A stretch of DNA of 62,257 nucleotides. It comes from Acidimicrobiales bacterium (GTDB taxonomy: Bacteria > Actinomycetota > Acidimicrobiia > Acidimicrobiales > VFJN01). The position numbers and the translations under genes were made by a program. Shown piece after piece: positions 39,500 through 47,734 of the stretch (its first letter is position 1; each line of letters begins with the position of its first letter). A model generated the notes under the pieces. That model saw only the letters and a list, made by a program, of their open reading frames with translations, searched no databases and was not told where the DNA came from. Location of the stretch: contig JAUXRW010000048.1 of assembly GCA_030681555.1 (NCBI GenBank), positions 1-62,257 of the forward strand. The letters are read 5' to 3'.

Positions 39500-39563
39500 T
39501 CGTCCACACGATCTCCACACCAACTTGCGCGAGATCCACAGGCTTGTCCTCTCGTTGCGCACA
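39500..39563. promoter_or_regulatory. DnaA-box-like cluster upstream of dnaB
   Basis: Four sites in one orientation in the 120-base rplI-dnaB gap: TCGTCCACA 39500-39508, ATCTCCACA 39511-39519, AGATCCACA 39532-39540, TTGCGCACA 39555-39563. Each departs from consensus by one to three bases. Could regulate dnaB or titrate DnaA. Confidence 0.5.
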
Positions 39564-39592
39564 GGGGTTTCGGAGGAAGGTGGGCGTCGCCC

Positions 39593-42073
39593 ATGGCCGC
39601 ACGACTCGATGATCAGGACGCGCCCCGACGAGCCAGCGCCGGACGTGTGCCCCCGCACGACCTCCAGGCCGAGGAGTCGCTCCTCGGCGCCATGATGCTC
39701 TCCGCCGAGGCCATCGCCTCGGCCGCAGGGGCGGTCACGGCGTCCGACTTCTACAAGCCCGCCCACGGGCACATCTACGACGCCATCCACACCCTCTACG
39801 CGTCCGGGCAACCGGTCGACTCGGTGACGGTGGCCGACGAGCTCCGGCGGGCCGACCTCCTCGAGGCTCTCGGCGGGCCGTCTGTGCTCGCGCAGATCAT
39901 GGCGTCCACCCCGGCCACCACGAACGCCGGTCGCTACGCCCGTATCGTCGAGGAGTACGCCCTGCTCCGCCGGCTCATCGGCGTGGCCGGCGAGATCGCC
40001 GAGCTCGGCTACTCCGTCCCGGAGGACGTGGCCAAGGCCCTCGATTCCGCGGAGGCGATGGTCTACGAGGTCAACGAGCGGCGGGTCACCGACAGCACGC
40101 GGAAGCTGGCCGAGCTGCTGTCCGACAACCTCGACCGCCTCGAGCAGCTCTACGAGAAGGGTGACGCCATCACCGGCGTGCCCACCGGCTACCTCGATCT
40201 CGACCGGCTGCTCTCGGGTCTCCAGAAGAGCGCCCTCGTCGTGGTCGGCGCCCGCCCCGCCATGGGGAAGTGCGTCGCCTGGGACACACCGATACTCGAC
40301 CCGCGCACCGGGGCGGTGCGCACCGCGGCCGAGCTCCACCGCGCCGGCGAGCGCGGCGACGACGTCCGCATCCTCGCCCTCGGTGCTGATCACCGGCTCG
40401 CCGTCGCCTCACCGTCGGCCTACGTGGACGATGGCCGCAAGCCCGTGTTCCGGGTGCGCACCCGGCTCGGCCGCGAGGTCCGCACCACCGCCAGCCACCC
40501 CTTCCTCACCCCCGACGGGTGGCAGCCTCTCGCCACCCTCAGCGAAGGCGACAGGGTCGCCGTGCCGCGCGCGCTCCCCGTGTTCGGCGCCGATCCCCTG
40601 CCCAGCGCCGAGGTCGGTCTGCTCGGCTACCTCGTCGGATCCGGCCTGCCCTACGACGACGGCCCGGCGCTGCGCTGCGCCGACCCGGTCGTCGCCCTCG
40701 ACATCCGGGACCACGGCGAGCGGGCGGGCATCGACGTCACCGATCGCTCCACCGGCCTGGCCAGCCGCCAGTACGACGTCGACGCCTGCCCGGCCGTCGA
40801 CCGACTGGCCCACCGGCACCGCCTGGCCGGTGCCCCCGAGCACCGACGGGTGCCCGAGGCCGTCTACCGGCTGCCCCGCTCCCAGCTCGCCGCCTTCCTG
40901 AACCGCGTCCTCGCCATCGGCGCGTCCACCTGGGTGCCGGCCGGGGCGGCCGGTCGGGGTCGGGTCCTGCTGGCCTCGCCGAGCGCCCGCCTCGTCCGCG
41001 ACCTCCAGCACCTTTTCCTCCGCTTCGGCATCAACGCCGCGGTGCGGGCACCGATCGTCGCGGCGAACGACCACGCCTGGGTCACCCACGAGCTCGAGAT
41101 CTCCGGCGCCGACGACCTCGAGCGGCTCGCCCGCCAGATCGGGGTGCTGGGCCAGCAGGCTGCGCTCGAGGAGCTGGTGGCCCACGCCCGCGCCGTCGGG
41201 GAGCCCGTGCTCGTGGGGCGCGGCCCCGCCGGGGTCCGCATGGCCACGCCCGTCGAAGGCGGCAGCGACGTCCGCTGGGACGAGATCGTCGCCCTCGAGG
41301 CCGACGGCATCGACCAGGTGTACGACCTCACCATCCCCGAGCTGCACAACTTCGTGGCCGGCGACGTCTACGTGCACAACACCTCGTTCGCGCTCGGCAT
41401 GGTCGCCCACGCCGCCCTCGAGGCCGCCAAGCCCGTCCTGTTCTTCTCGCTCGAGATGAGCAACCTCGAGCTCTCCCAGCGACTGCTCTGCGCCGAGGCC
41501 CGCGTCGACTCCACCCGGGTGCGCAACGGCCAGCTCCAAGCCGACGACTGGCAGAAGATCTCCCGGGCCATGGGCCGGCTCGCCGAGGCACCCATCTGGA
41601 TCGACGACAACCCCAACCTCTCGATCATGGAGATCCGGGCGAAGGCGCGCCGCCTCAAGAGCCAGGTCGGGGACCTCGGCATGATCGTCATCGACTACCT
41701 GCAGCTCATGACCGGACGCAGCCGCGCCGAGAGCCGCCAGGTCGAGGTGTCAGAGCTCAGCCGAGGACTCAAGATCCTCGCCCGCGAGCTCGAGACACCG
41801 GTCGTTGCGCTCTCCCAGCTGTCCCGCGGCCTCGAGATGCGGGCCGACAAGCGTCCGATGCTCGCCGACCTCCGGGAGAGCGGCTCCATCGAGCAGGACT
41901 CCGACGTGGTCATGTTCATCTTCCGCGAGGAGATCTACGACGCCAAGCCCGAAAACGCCGGCCAGGCCGAGATCATCGTGGCCAAGCACCGCTCCGGACC
42001 CACCGGCGTAGTCCAGCTCGCCTTCCTCCCCCAGTTCACCCGCTTCGTCAACATGGCTCGCGGCTTCGACTGA
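39593..42073 (+). CDS. dnaB: Replicative DNA helicase DnaB, with intein
   Basis: 826-residue precursor; the mature helicase would be 456 residues (1-226 joined to 597-826). N-terminal domain HDLQAEESLLGAMMLS, linker region TGVPTGYLDLDRLLSGL, Walker A GARPAMGK (interrupted right after the Lys by the intein) resuming TSFALGMVAHAA, Walker B MIVIDYLQLM, and arginine-finger region SQLSRGLEMRADKRP. Splicing is required for activity because the intein splits the P-loop. Mycobacterial dnaB inteins occupy this and a second site. The upstream gap has DnaA-box-like sites. Confidence 0.96.
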   Translation: MAARLDDQDAPRRASAGRVPPHDLQAEESLLGAMMLSAEAIASAAGAVTASDFYKPAHGHIYDAIHTLYASGQPVDSVTVADELRRADLLEALGGPSVLAQIMASTPATTNAGRYARIVEEYALLRRLIGVAGEIAELGYSVPEDVAKALDSAEAMVYEVNERRVTDSTRKLAELLSDNLDRLEQLYEKGDAITGVPTGYLDLDRLLSGLQKSALVVVGARPAMGKCVAWDTPILDPRTGAVRTAAELHRAGERGDDVRILALGADHRLAVASPSAYVDDGRKPVFRVRTRLGREVRTTASHPFLTPDGWQPLATLSEGDRVAVPRALPVFGADPLPSAEVGLLGYLVGSGLPYDDGPALRCADPVVALDIRDHGERAGIDVTDRSTGLASRQYDVDACPAVDRLAHRHRLAGAPEHRRVPEAVYRLPRSQLAAFLNRVLAIGASTWVPAGAAGRGRVLLASPSARLVRDLQHLFLRFGINAAVRAPIVAANDHAWVTHELEISGADDLERLARQIGVLGQQAALEELVAHARAVGEPVLVGRGPAGVRMATPVEGGSDVRWDEIVALEADGIDQVYDLTIPELHNFVAGDVYVHNTSFALGMVAHAALEAAKPVLFFSLEMSNLELSQRLLCAEARVDSTRVRNGQLQADDWQKISRAMGRLAEAPIWIDDNPNLSIMEIRAKARRLKSQVGDLGMIVIDYLQLMTGRSRAESRQVEVSELSRGLKILARELETPVVALSQLSRGLEMRADKRPMLADLRESGSIEQDSDVVMFIFREEIYDAKPENAGQAEIIVAKHRSGPTGVVQLAFLPQFTRFVNMARGFD
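40271..41380 (+). mobile_element. DnaB intein (370 residues) with a degenerate LAGLIDADG domain
   Basis: Starts with Cys227 of the precursor (CVAWDTPILDPRTG, block A), has the block B His in TTASHPFLTPDGW, and ends with block F/G, VYDLTIPELHNFVAGDVYVHN at residues 576-596 (penultimate His, terminal Asn), followed by Thr597 as the +1 nucleophile. All splicing residues are present. The central homing part has LLGYLVGSG, where active LAGLIDADG enzymes have an acidic residue in place of the Ser, so the endonuclease is probably dead. Confidence 0.9.
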
Positions 42074-42185
42074 CTGTTTGCTTGCTGCGGGCGTCGCTGC
42101 GCTCCTGCCTCCGCACGTGCGGCTCCGGGGTCGGCGGCCGCCCCATCGCCGCCTGGCTGTGCGTCTGGCGGCCCTGGACCGGACC

Positions 42186-42431
42186 TCAGTCGGCTGAGCC
42201 TGCGCAGCTCCTGGCCGTCGCAAGGGCGACGGCCGGGTCGGCGCCCGCCCGCCCCACCAGCCAGCACGCGATCGGCGCAGCGGTCCGGGCCGACCCGTGC
42301 GCCGCCACACCGGCCAGCTCCAGCAGCGTGGCGACCGTGGCCTCGTCCGGAGCCTCCAGGCCGAGGCGAGCAGCGAACGCCGCAATCCACTCCGGCGCAG
42401 AGGGCAGGGGTGCGGCGGCGGGGTCGTCCAT
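42186..42431 (-). CDS. DUF6457-like small protein
   Basis: 81 residues: SAPEWIAAFAARLGLEAPDE, then LLELAGVAAHGSARTAAPIA and CWLVGRAGADPAVALATARS. This pattern is shared by a small actinobacterial family I recall as DUF6457, sometimes encoded beside or fused with molybdenum cofactor enzymes (MobA). None of these is near here. The upstream gap (42432-42587) and the downstream gap (42074-42185, with the palindrome CCGCACGTGCGG at 42111-42122) hold nothing else. Family name uncertain, function unknown. Confidence 0.65.
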   Translation of the reverse strand: MDDPAAAPLPSAPEWIAAFAARLGLEAPDEATVATLLELAGVAAHGSARTAAPIACWLVGRAGADPAVALATARSCAGSAD

Positions 42432-42587
42432 GTCCTAAATGTACGTCGGACGGGTTTGGCCGCCCTCCCGAAGTGGTAATGGGACGGAGTGGCACGCGCG
42501 CGCTGCAGCGCCTCCTGGGTCCGCCGGCCCGTGCCGGACCGCCCCGCTGTCCCCGGCCCCCCGGCACCCTCTACCCTTGCGGGCACG

Positions 42588-43319
42588 ATGGACCTGCACG
42601 TAGCGCCTCCGATGACCCTCTCGAGGCTCGGGGCACGTCACCGTTGGCTCCTGCCGACCGCCCTCGCCGTCTTCGTCGTCCTGGCCGCCGGCGCCGTCTT
42701 CGACCTCCTGGTGTGGGACGAGCCCCTCACCGACTGGGTGGTCGGCGCCCGTCGGCCCTGGCTCGACGCCATCGTCCGGCGGGTTTCGTTCCTCGGTTCC
42801 ACGAAGGTCGTGCTCGTCGTCGCCGGCGTGGCCGCCCTGGCCTCGGCCAAGCGATGCCCCCGGCTGGCCCTCGCCATCGTCGTGATCGCGCTGGCCCGCC
42901 CGCTGGCCGAGTTCTGCCTGAAGGAGCTCATCAGCCGGGACCGTCCGGCGGGCGACCGGATGGTCAACGGCCGGGGCTACTCGTTCCCCAGCGGCCACCC
43001 CCTCGCCACCGCTGCCAGCTGGTGCCTGCTGCCCCTCGTCGTCAGCCTCTACACGCGCCGCCGGATCCTCTGGTGGTCCGTCGCCATCTCTGCGTGGACG
43101 CTGGTCATCCTCGTGGCGATGAGCCGCGTGTGGCTCGGCGTGCACTGGGGCTCCGACGTGATCGCCGCCATCGCGCTCGCCATCCTCGGCGTGGCCGCCG
43201 CCGAGCGCTTGATCCAGGCCACCCACGGCGGATCGTGCGCGCACCGCTCAAGCGGAGCGGATGCTGACGACGTCGATGAGGATGTGGTCGATCGACCAGT
43301 CCTCGAGACAGCCTCGTAG
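42588..43319 (+). CDS. PAP2 family phosphatase
   Basis: Membrane phosphatase of the type-2 phosphatidic acid phosphatase family, which includes undecaprenyl-diphosphate and lipid phosphatases. 243 residues with about six membrane segments. The three family motifs are complete: KELISRDRP (KxxxxxxRP), FPSGHPLA (PSGH) and SRVWLGVHWGSD (SRxxxxxHxxxD). ATG 42588. Its last 72 bases overlap the convergent gene at 43248-43643, so one of the two tails may be shorter than given; both frames look coding. Confidence 0.9.
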   Translation: MDLHVAPPMTLSRLGARHRWLLPTALAVFVVLAAGAVFDLLVWDEPLTDWVVGARRPWLDAIVRRVSFLGSTKVVLVVAGVAALASAKRCPRLALAIVVIALARPLAEFCLKELISRDRPAGDRMVNGRGYSFPSGHPLATAASWCLLPLVVSLYTRRRILWWSVAISAWTLVILVAMSRVWLGVHWGSDVIAAIALAILGVAAAERLIQATHGGSCAHRSSGADADDVDEDVVDRPVLETAS

Positions 43320-43643
43320 CTGTCGCTGGTTCGTCTCGTCGAGCATGGGCCGGAAGGTCGCTTCGTAGCGCCCGCTGCCCAGCTCCCTGACCGGCCCCTC
43401 CATCTCGGTCCGCGCCACCTCCAGGCGGCAGGCCAGCAGCAGGGTCTCGACCATGTCGCCGAGCGAGCGGCCCCGTTCCGCTCCCTTGCTGCGGGCGTCG
43501 AGGGTCACCACGGCCGTCGTCTTCGGATCGACCCGGTGGTGCGTGGAGAGCGTGGCCTCCTTGAGGGCCAGCACTGCGGCCACGCCCAGCGCGACGCCGA
43601 CGGCGCCGAACGCGAGGACGGGGAGGATCCGCCGCAGCCTCAC
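43248..43643 (-). CDS. Membrane-anchored protein of unknown function
   Basis: 131 residues: one N-terminal membrane segment (about 7-27, LPVLAFGAVGVALGVAAVLAL), then a soluble extracytoplasmic domain with TTAVVTLDARSKGAERGR, LLLACRLEVARTEMEG and RYEATFRPMLDETNQRQLRG. Not recognised. Third gene of a minus-strand trio with ATGA overlaps (44158-46260, 43640-44161, this one), so made in fixed ratio with the PPDK-like enzyme. Overlaps the convergent PAP2 gene by 72 bases. Confidence 0.7.
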   Translation of the reverse strand: MRLRRILPVLAFGAVGVALGVAAVLALKEATLSTHHRVDPKTTAVVTLDARSKGAERGRSLGDMVETLLLACRLEVARTEMEGPVRELGSGRYEATFRPMLDETNQRQLRGCLEDWSIDHILIDVVSIRSA

Positions 43644-44161
43644 CGACCGGTGCCGCGGAGGAGCCGGCCGAGGCGGGTGTCGTCGTCGCCGGGAACCTCC
43701 TGCGCAAGCACCGTGGCGTCGGGCACGAGCAGCCCGCCGCTCGGGTAGCTGATCGGCGCCAGCTGGGCCGCCAAGCGCGCCTCACCCGTGGGTGTGGTGG
43801 TCTTGGACGCGAGCCGGTCGACGATCCACGCGACGCCCGACAGAATCACCCCGCCGCCGACGAGGAACGTGATGAACACGCTCATCTGGTTCGGGGCCTC
43901 GCGCATCCACGCGAACCGATCGGCCTCGGCCGGGCGGGAGTCGCGCAGGATCCCGGCGATCTCGGCGTCGATCGGCGGCCGCGCCGCCAGTTGTCCGAGC
44001 TTGCGCAGGATCAGCGCGGTGGCGAGACCGACTTCGGCGATCAGCACGATGAGCCCGAAGAACAGCGCTCGATTCCACTCCCAGCGGTTGAGTGACACGA
44101 CGAGGTAGGCGAGGGCGGTGACGAGCGTGGCGATGCCGGCCAGCCAGGCGATGATCTTCAC
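43640..44161 (-). CDS. Membrane protein with three hydrophobic segments
   Basis: 173 residues: segments at about 4-22, 33-52 and 92-112, with a cytoplasmic or periplasmic loop RPPIDAEIAGILRDSRPAEA between the second and third, and a hydrophilic C-terminus. Not recognised. Start ATG 44161 overlaps the stop of the PPDK-like gene, and its stop overlaps the next gene, so all three are coupled. Confidence 0.7.
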   Translation of the reverse strand: MKIIAWLAGIATLVTALAYLVVSLNRWEWNRALFFGLIVLIAEVGLATALILRKLGQLAARPPIDAEIAGILRDSRPAEADRFAWMREAPNQMSVFITFLVGGGVILSGVAWIVDRLASKTTTPTGEARLAAQLAPISYPSGGLLVPDATVLAQEVPGDDDTRLGRLLRGTGR

Positions 44162-46260
44162 GCCGCCGGCTCCCCGTCATCCACGGTGACCCGGCCCGTG
44201 TCGCCGTCGACCACGACCATCGTGCCCTCCGGGAGGTCGTCGACGGCCTGGGCGTAGCCGACCACCGTGGCGACGCCGGCCTCGCGGGCGAGGATCGCCA
44301 GGTGGGAGAGGACCGAGCCCGTCTCGGCCACGATGCCCCGGAGCTCCGAGAGCAGCGGACCGAGCCCGGGGGTGAGCGTGGTGGTCACCAGGACCGAGCC
44401 GGCCGGCGGGTTCGTCGCGTCGTAGGTGACCCGGCCTCGGCCGATGCCGCCGCCCGCCCCCGTGCCGCCGCCGACCTCGCTGTCGCACTGCACCCGGATG
44501 GGGTGGTTGGTGTCGGACACCTGGAACCAGGCGGGGAGGGCCGCGCCGAAGTCGTGGTGGTGGGGCTGCACGAGGCTCGGCACCACGACCGCCCGCTTCG
44601 TGGCGATCGCCTCGAGGTGTCCGAGGGTGAGGTGGCGCACGAGCTCCGGGTCGGTGAGCTGGCCGGCGGCGGACAGCCGCGTGCCGAGCTCCCAGGCCGC
44701 CCGGCCCGTGAGCTCCTGGACCCACCGCACCCGGAGGCGCAGGGCTTCGCGGAGGATGCCGTTGTCGGTGCCCTCGTGGTGGCCCGGGCTGATGCTCACC
44801 GCGGTGGCGTCGGCGGGTAGCAGCGCTCGCGGCGCGACCCTGGGCGGCGTGAGCGCGAGCACCACTGGGCTGCGCTCGAGGATCTCTGCGTCGGTGAGCC
44901 CGTCCTGGCGGCCCTCCACCAGCACCCGCAGCGCCACCGACGAGCCGGTCATCTTGTTCTCGCCGGTGTCGGTGAGCATGCCCATGAGGATCTCGTGCGC
45001 ATGGAGCGCTCGGAGGACCCCGCGGCTGCGGTGGAGGAGGGCGATGATCTGCCGGTCGGTCAGCTCGGCCATCGCCGGCACGGCCCGCAGGTCGGCGTCG
45101 GTGCGATCGAGGAGGTGCTCGGCCAGGGCCGGGAGCGCGGCGCGGAGGCGGCCGACGCGCCATGCGCCCCGCAAGCGGTGCAGGCCCGGCAGCGGGTTCA
45201 TCCGCGACCGGAGCGTGCGTCGAGGCGCGAGGTCGCCCGTGAGGTGCAGGTCGATCCCGACGTGGCCGCGCAGCACCACGACCACCTCGCTGGCCTCGAC
45301 GTCGCGCCGGGTGGCGGTGCCCGCGAGGAGCACCGCCACCCGCACGGCCTCGCGCAGGGGCGGCACCCAGAGGTCGTCCTCGAGCTCGGTGAGCGGCTCC
45401 GGGAAGGTCTCGGCCACGGGGCCGGGGCCGTAGACGCGCCCTTGCGGGATCCCTCGCACCTCGGACGTCACCGGTCGGCTCTGCAGCAGCCACAGCTGCC
45501 CGTCCTCGGCGATCGCCCACTCGACGTCCTGCGGGCGGCCGAACTCCTCGGCCACGCGCTCGGCCAGGCGTACGAGCTGCAGGAGGTGCACCTTCGACAG
45601 GTCGGGCCCGTCGTTGCGGTCGTGATCGACCACGCGTCCGTCGGGATCGACGACGTAGCGGGATCCGTTGATCGCGCCGCTCACGAGCGGCTCGGGGCCG
45701 CCCCGCACCGCGGACACGACCCGGCGATCGCTGCGCCCCGACACCGGGTCGACCCCGAAGAGCACGCCGCCTAGGGCGGGCTCGATGAGCGGCTGGACGA
45801 GCACAGCGATCGGTCCGCCGACCCCGGCGCGGGTGCGCGAGTCGAGGACGACCTGGACGGAGGCGGCGAAGTCCGCCAGCCCGTTGATGCCGATGACGGA
45901 GTCGAACTGCCCGGCCATCGACGACTCGGGGGTGTCCTCCAGCGTGGAGGAGCTGCGCACGACCAGCGGATGGTCGGCGCCGCCGGCTCGCTCGAACGCC
46001 TCCGGCACGGCGCCGTGGGCGGCGATCGAGCCGCCGTGGTCGATGGCGTCGGCGAACGCGGTGGTGAGGACGACGCCCGGCAGGGTGGCGATCCCGGCCC
46101 GATGCGCCCTCGCCAGTGCGGCGGCCTTGGCGCCGACGACCGCAGACTCGACGGCCACGTCGTCGTGCAGTCCGACGACGAAGGCCTCGCCGACGGCGAC
46201 GCAGGGCTCGGCGTCCGTGCGGACCGCTGCAGCGTCAAGAGAGATCCGAGCATCGCTCAT
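44158..46260 (-). CDS. PEP synthase / rifampicin phosphotransferase-like enzyme
   Basis: 700 residues with the swivelling-domain layout of PPDK, PEP synthase and rifampicin phosphotransferase. ATP-grasp domain at about 30-270 (GAKAAALARAHRAGIATLPG, RSSSTLEDTPESSMAGQFDS, LVQPLIEPALGGVLFGVDPV and WAIAEDGQLWLLQSRPVT); middle domain at 275-600, unlike pyruvate-binding domains; and C-terminal phosphohistidine domain with GSVLSHLAILAREAGVATVV, His653. There is no PEP-binding TIM barrel, so the acceptor is not pyruvate: a dikinase that phosphorylates a small molecule is likely, and rifampicin itself is only one option. Heads an operon with two membrane proteins. Confidence 0.85.
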   Translation of the reverse strand: MSDARISLDAAAVRTDAEPCVAVGEAFVVGLHDDVAVESAVVGAKAAALARAHRAGIATLPGVVLTTAFADAIDHGGSIAAHGAVPEAFERAGGADHPLVVRSSSTLEDTPESSMAGQFDSVIGINGLADFAASVQVVLDSRTRAGVGGPIAVLVQPLIEPALGGVLFGVDPVSGRSDRRVVSAVRGGPEPLVSGAINGSRYVVDPDGRVVDHDRNDGPDLSKVHLLQLVRLAERVAEEFGRPQDVEWAIAEDGQLWLLQSRPVTSEVRGIPQGRVYGPGPVAETFPEPLTELEDDLWVPPLREAVRVAVLLAGTATRRDVEASEVVVVLRGHVGIDLHLTGDLAPRRTLRSRMNPLPGLHRLRGAWRVGRLRAALPALAEHLLDRTDADLRAVPAMAELTDRQIIALLHRSRGVLRALHAHEILMGMLTDTGENKMTGSSVALRVLVEGRQDGLTDAEILERSPVVLALTPPRVAPRALLPADATAVSISPGHHEGTDNGILREALRLRVRWVQELTGRAAWELGTRLSAAGQLTDPELVRHLTLGHLEAIATKRAVVVPSLVQPHHHDFGAALPAWFQVSDTNHPIRVQCDSEVGGGTGAGGGIGRGRVTYDATNPPAGSVLVTTTLTPGLGPLLSELRGIVAETGSVLSHLAILAREAGVATVVGYAQAVDDLPEGTMVVVDGDTGRVTVDDGEPAA

Positions 46261-46407
46261 CGGTACACCTCCCTTCCCACGCCTGGCCCAACCGCCCTTC
46301 GGTGGCCAGTGTTCCCTGCCGCCGTGTCAGGGAGTGCCCACATTGTGCCCTTCCGTCGCCGACGATGCTCGGGATTGCACCGTGGGGCCGGTCCCTAGGC
46401 TGCAGAG

Positions 46408-46827
46408 GTGGTCGACGATCCCGGGTTCGTGCGCGTGTCGGGCTCGCTCCGGATCCCGGTCAGCGAGCTGACCTGGCGGTTCAGCCGGTCCGGCGGACCG
46501 GGCGGGCAGCACGCCAACACCGCGGACACGCGGGTCGAGGTCCGCTTCCACGTCGGTCAGTCGCCCTCCCTCGGGCCGCGGCAGCGGCAGCGCCTGCTGG
46601 AGCGGTTGGGCGCGGAGGTGCGGGTCGTGGCCTCGGACGAGCGCTCCCAGGCACAGAACCGCGACCTCGCCGTCCGCCGTCTGGCCGAGCGGCTCGCGGA
46701 GGGGCTCCGGGTGGAGAAGCCGCGACGCGCCACCCGGCCCAGCAAGGGCAGCGTCGAGCGGCGGCTCGACGCGAAGCGCCGGCAGTCGACCCGCAAGGCC
46801 GACCGGCGTCGGCCTCCGCTCGACTGA
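46408..46827 (+). CDS. arfB: Peptidyl-tRNA hydrolase ArfB-like (release factor domain)
   Basis: 139 residues with the GGQ catalytic motif in FSRSGGPGGQHANTADTRVE and a basic C-terminal tail (PRRATRPSKGSVERRLDAKR then RRQSTRKADRR). No codon-recognition domain. ArfB (YaeJ) enters stalled ribosomes lacking a stop codon and frees the peptide. GTG 46408 start; 147 bases from the divergent PPDK-like gene, with no clear promoter motif found in between. Confidence 0.92.
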   Translation: MVDDPGFVRVSGSLRIPVSELTWRFSRSGGPGGQHANTADTRVEVRFHVGQSPSLGPRQRQRLLERLGAEVRVVASDERSQAQNRDLAVRRLAERLAEGLRVEKPRRATRPSKGSVERRLDAKRRQSTRKADRRRPPLD

Positions 46828-46831
46828 TCAG

Positions 46832-47524
46832 TCAGTCGACGGCGGCCAAGCGCCCGACCGCGGCGGTGAAGGCCTCGGTGGCGAGGGCCCCGACCTCCTC
46901 GCGAGGCAGGTCGAGCCCGAGCACGGCGACCAGCTGACCGATGCCCCCCCGGTGGAACACGGCGAGGTCGATCCGCAGCGACCCGGAGCCCGCGGACACG
47001 CCGTGGCGCGTGACGTGGTCATCGGTGCCCGCGGCCACGACCTCGTCGAGGGCCGGCGGCACCGCCTCGTAGGTGAAGGCGAGGCCGGTCACGTCGGGCA
47101 CCCCGCTGCAGCGGTCGAGGATGGCGCGCGACTGCCGGACGAACTCTGCCGCGCCGCCGTCGCGGAACCGGAAGACCAGCTGGATCACGGACGCACCCGC
47201 CGGAGCGCGGGTGAAGCCGATCAGGGCACGACCGGACGCCTGCAGCCCCGCGGTCGCATCCTCGCCGGCGCAGAACGCGGTGATCGTGTCGTCCACGTCG
47301 GCGGCTGGGCTGAAGCCGGCGGGCAGGTCGGAGGCCGCGAGGGCCAGCCCGGCGAGCGACGGGTCCTGTGGGATGGAGACCGAGGTCGTGGTGGGCGCGG
47401 TCGACGACGACGACGGCGCACCGTGGTCGTCGTCCGAGCAGGCCACCACGAGCAGGAGCAGCCCGGCGAGCACGGCACGGCCCACGGCGGCTCGAGCACC
47501 CGTGGTCGGTAGCCTGCGCCCCAT
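46832..47524 (-). CDS. Lipoprotein of unknown function
   Basis: 230 residues from ATG 47524. Lipobox VVAC at about residues 26-29 after LAGLLLLVV, then a Ser/Thr linker ([13 protein letters not shown]) and a soluble domain with GLALAASDLPAGFSPAADVD and DLAVFHRGGIGQLVAVLGLD. The frame is open upstream but the lipobox fixes the start. AGGA precedes it. Its ATG and the ATG of the divergent gene at 47523 share the palindrome CATG. Function not recognised. Confidence 0.75.
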   Translation of the reverse strand: MGRRLPTTGARAAVGRAVLAGLLLLVVACSDDDHGAPSSSSTAPTTTSVSIPQDPSLAGLALAASDLPAGFSPAADVDDTITAFCAGEDATAGLQASGRALIGFTRAPAGASVIQLVFRFRDGGAAEFVRQSRAILDRCSGVPDVTGLAFTYEAVPPALDEVVAAGTDDHVTRHGVSAGSGSLRIDLAVFHRGGIGQLVAVLGLDLPREEVGALATEAFTAAVGRLAAVD

Positions 47525-47729
47525 GTTCCTGGGAGAGGACCTGCTGGCGTACCTCGTGCTCGCGATCGGCGGCGCGATGGCGGTCGGCAGCGTCGCAGCC
47601 CTCGTGCGCCCGCCGGCCCGTCGGGGCGACGGCGACCTCGACCGGGCACCCGTCGCGCGCAGCCTCGTGTTCGCGGCGATCGGCGCGGTCGGCGCCGTGT
47701 GGGCTCTGGCCAGCCTCATCTCGGGCTAG
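47523..47729 (+). CDS. Small membrane protein, two segments
   Basis: 68 residues: LLAYLVLAIGGAMAVGSVAAL, a short basic loop PPARRGDGDLDRAP, and SLVFAAIGAVGAVWALASL. Stop at 47729, five bases before the convergent murA end. The start codon overlaps that of the divergent lipoprotein (CATG) and has no good ribosome site, so it may be read from a leaderless transcript. The sequence looks like a real membrane hairpin; function unknown. Confidence 0.6.
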   Translation: MFLGEDLLAYLVLAIGGAMAVGSVAALVRPPARRGDGDLDRAPVARSLVFAAIGAVGAVWALASLISG

Positions 47730-47734
47730 GGCCG

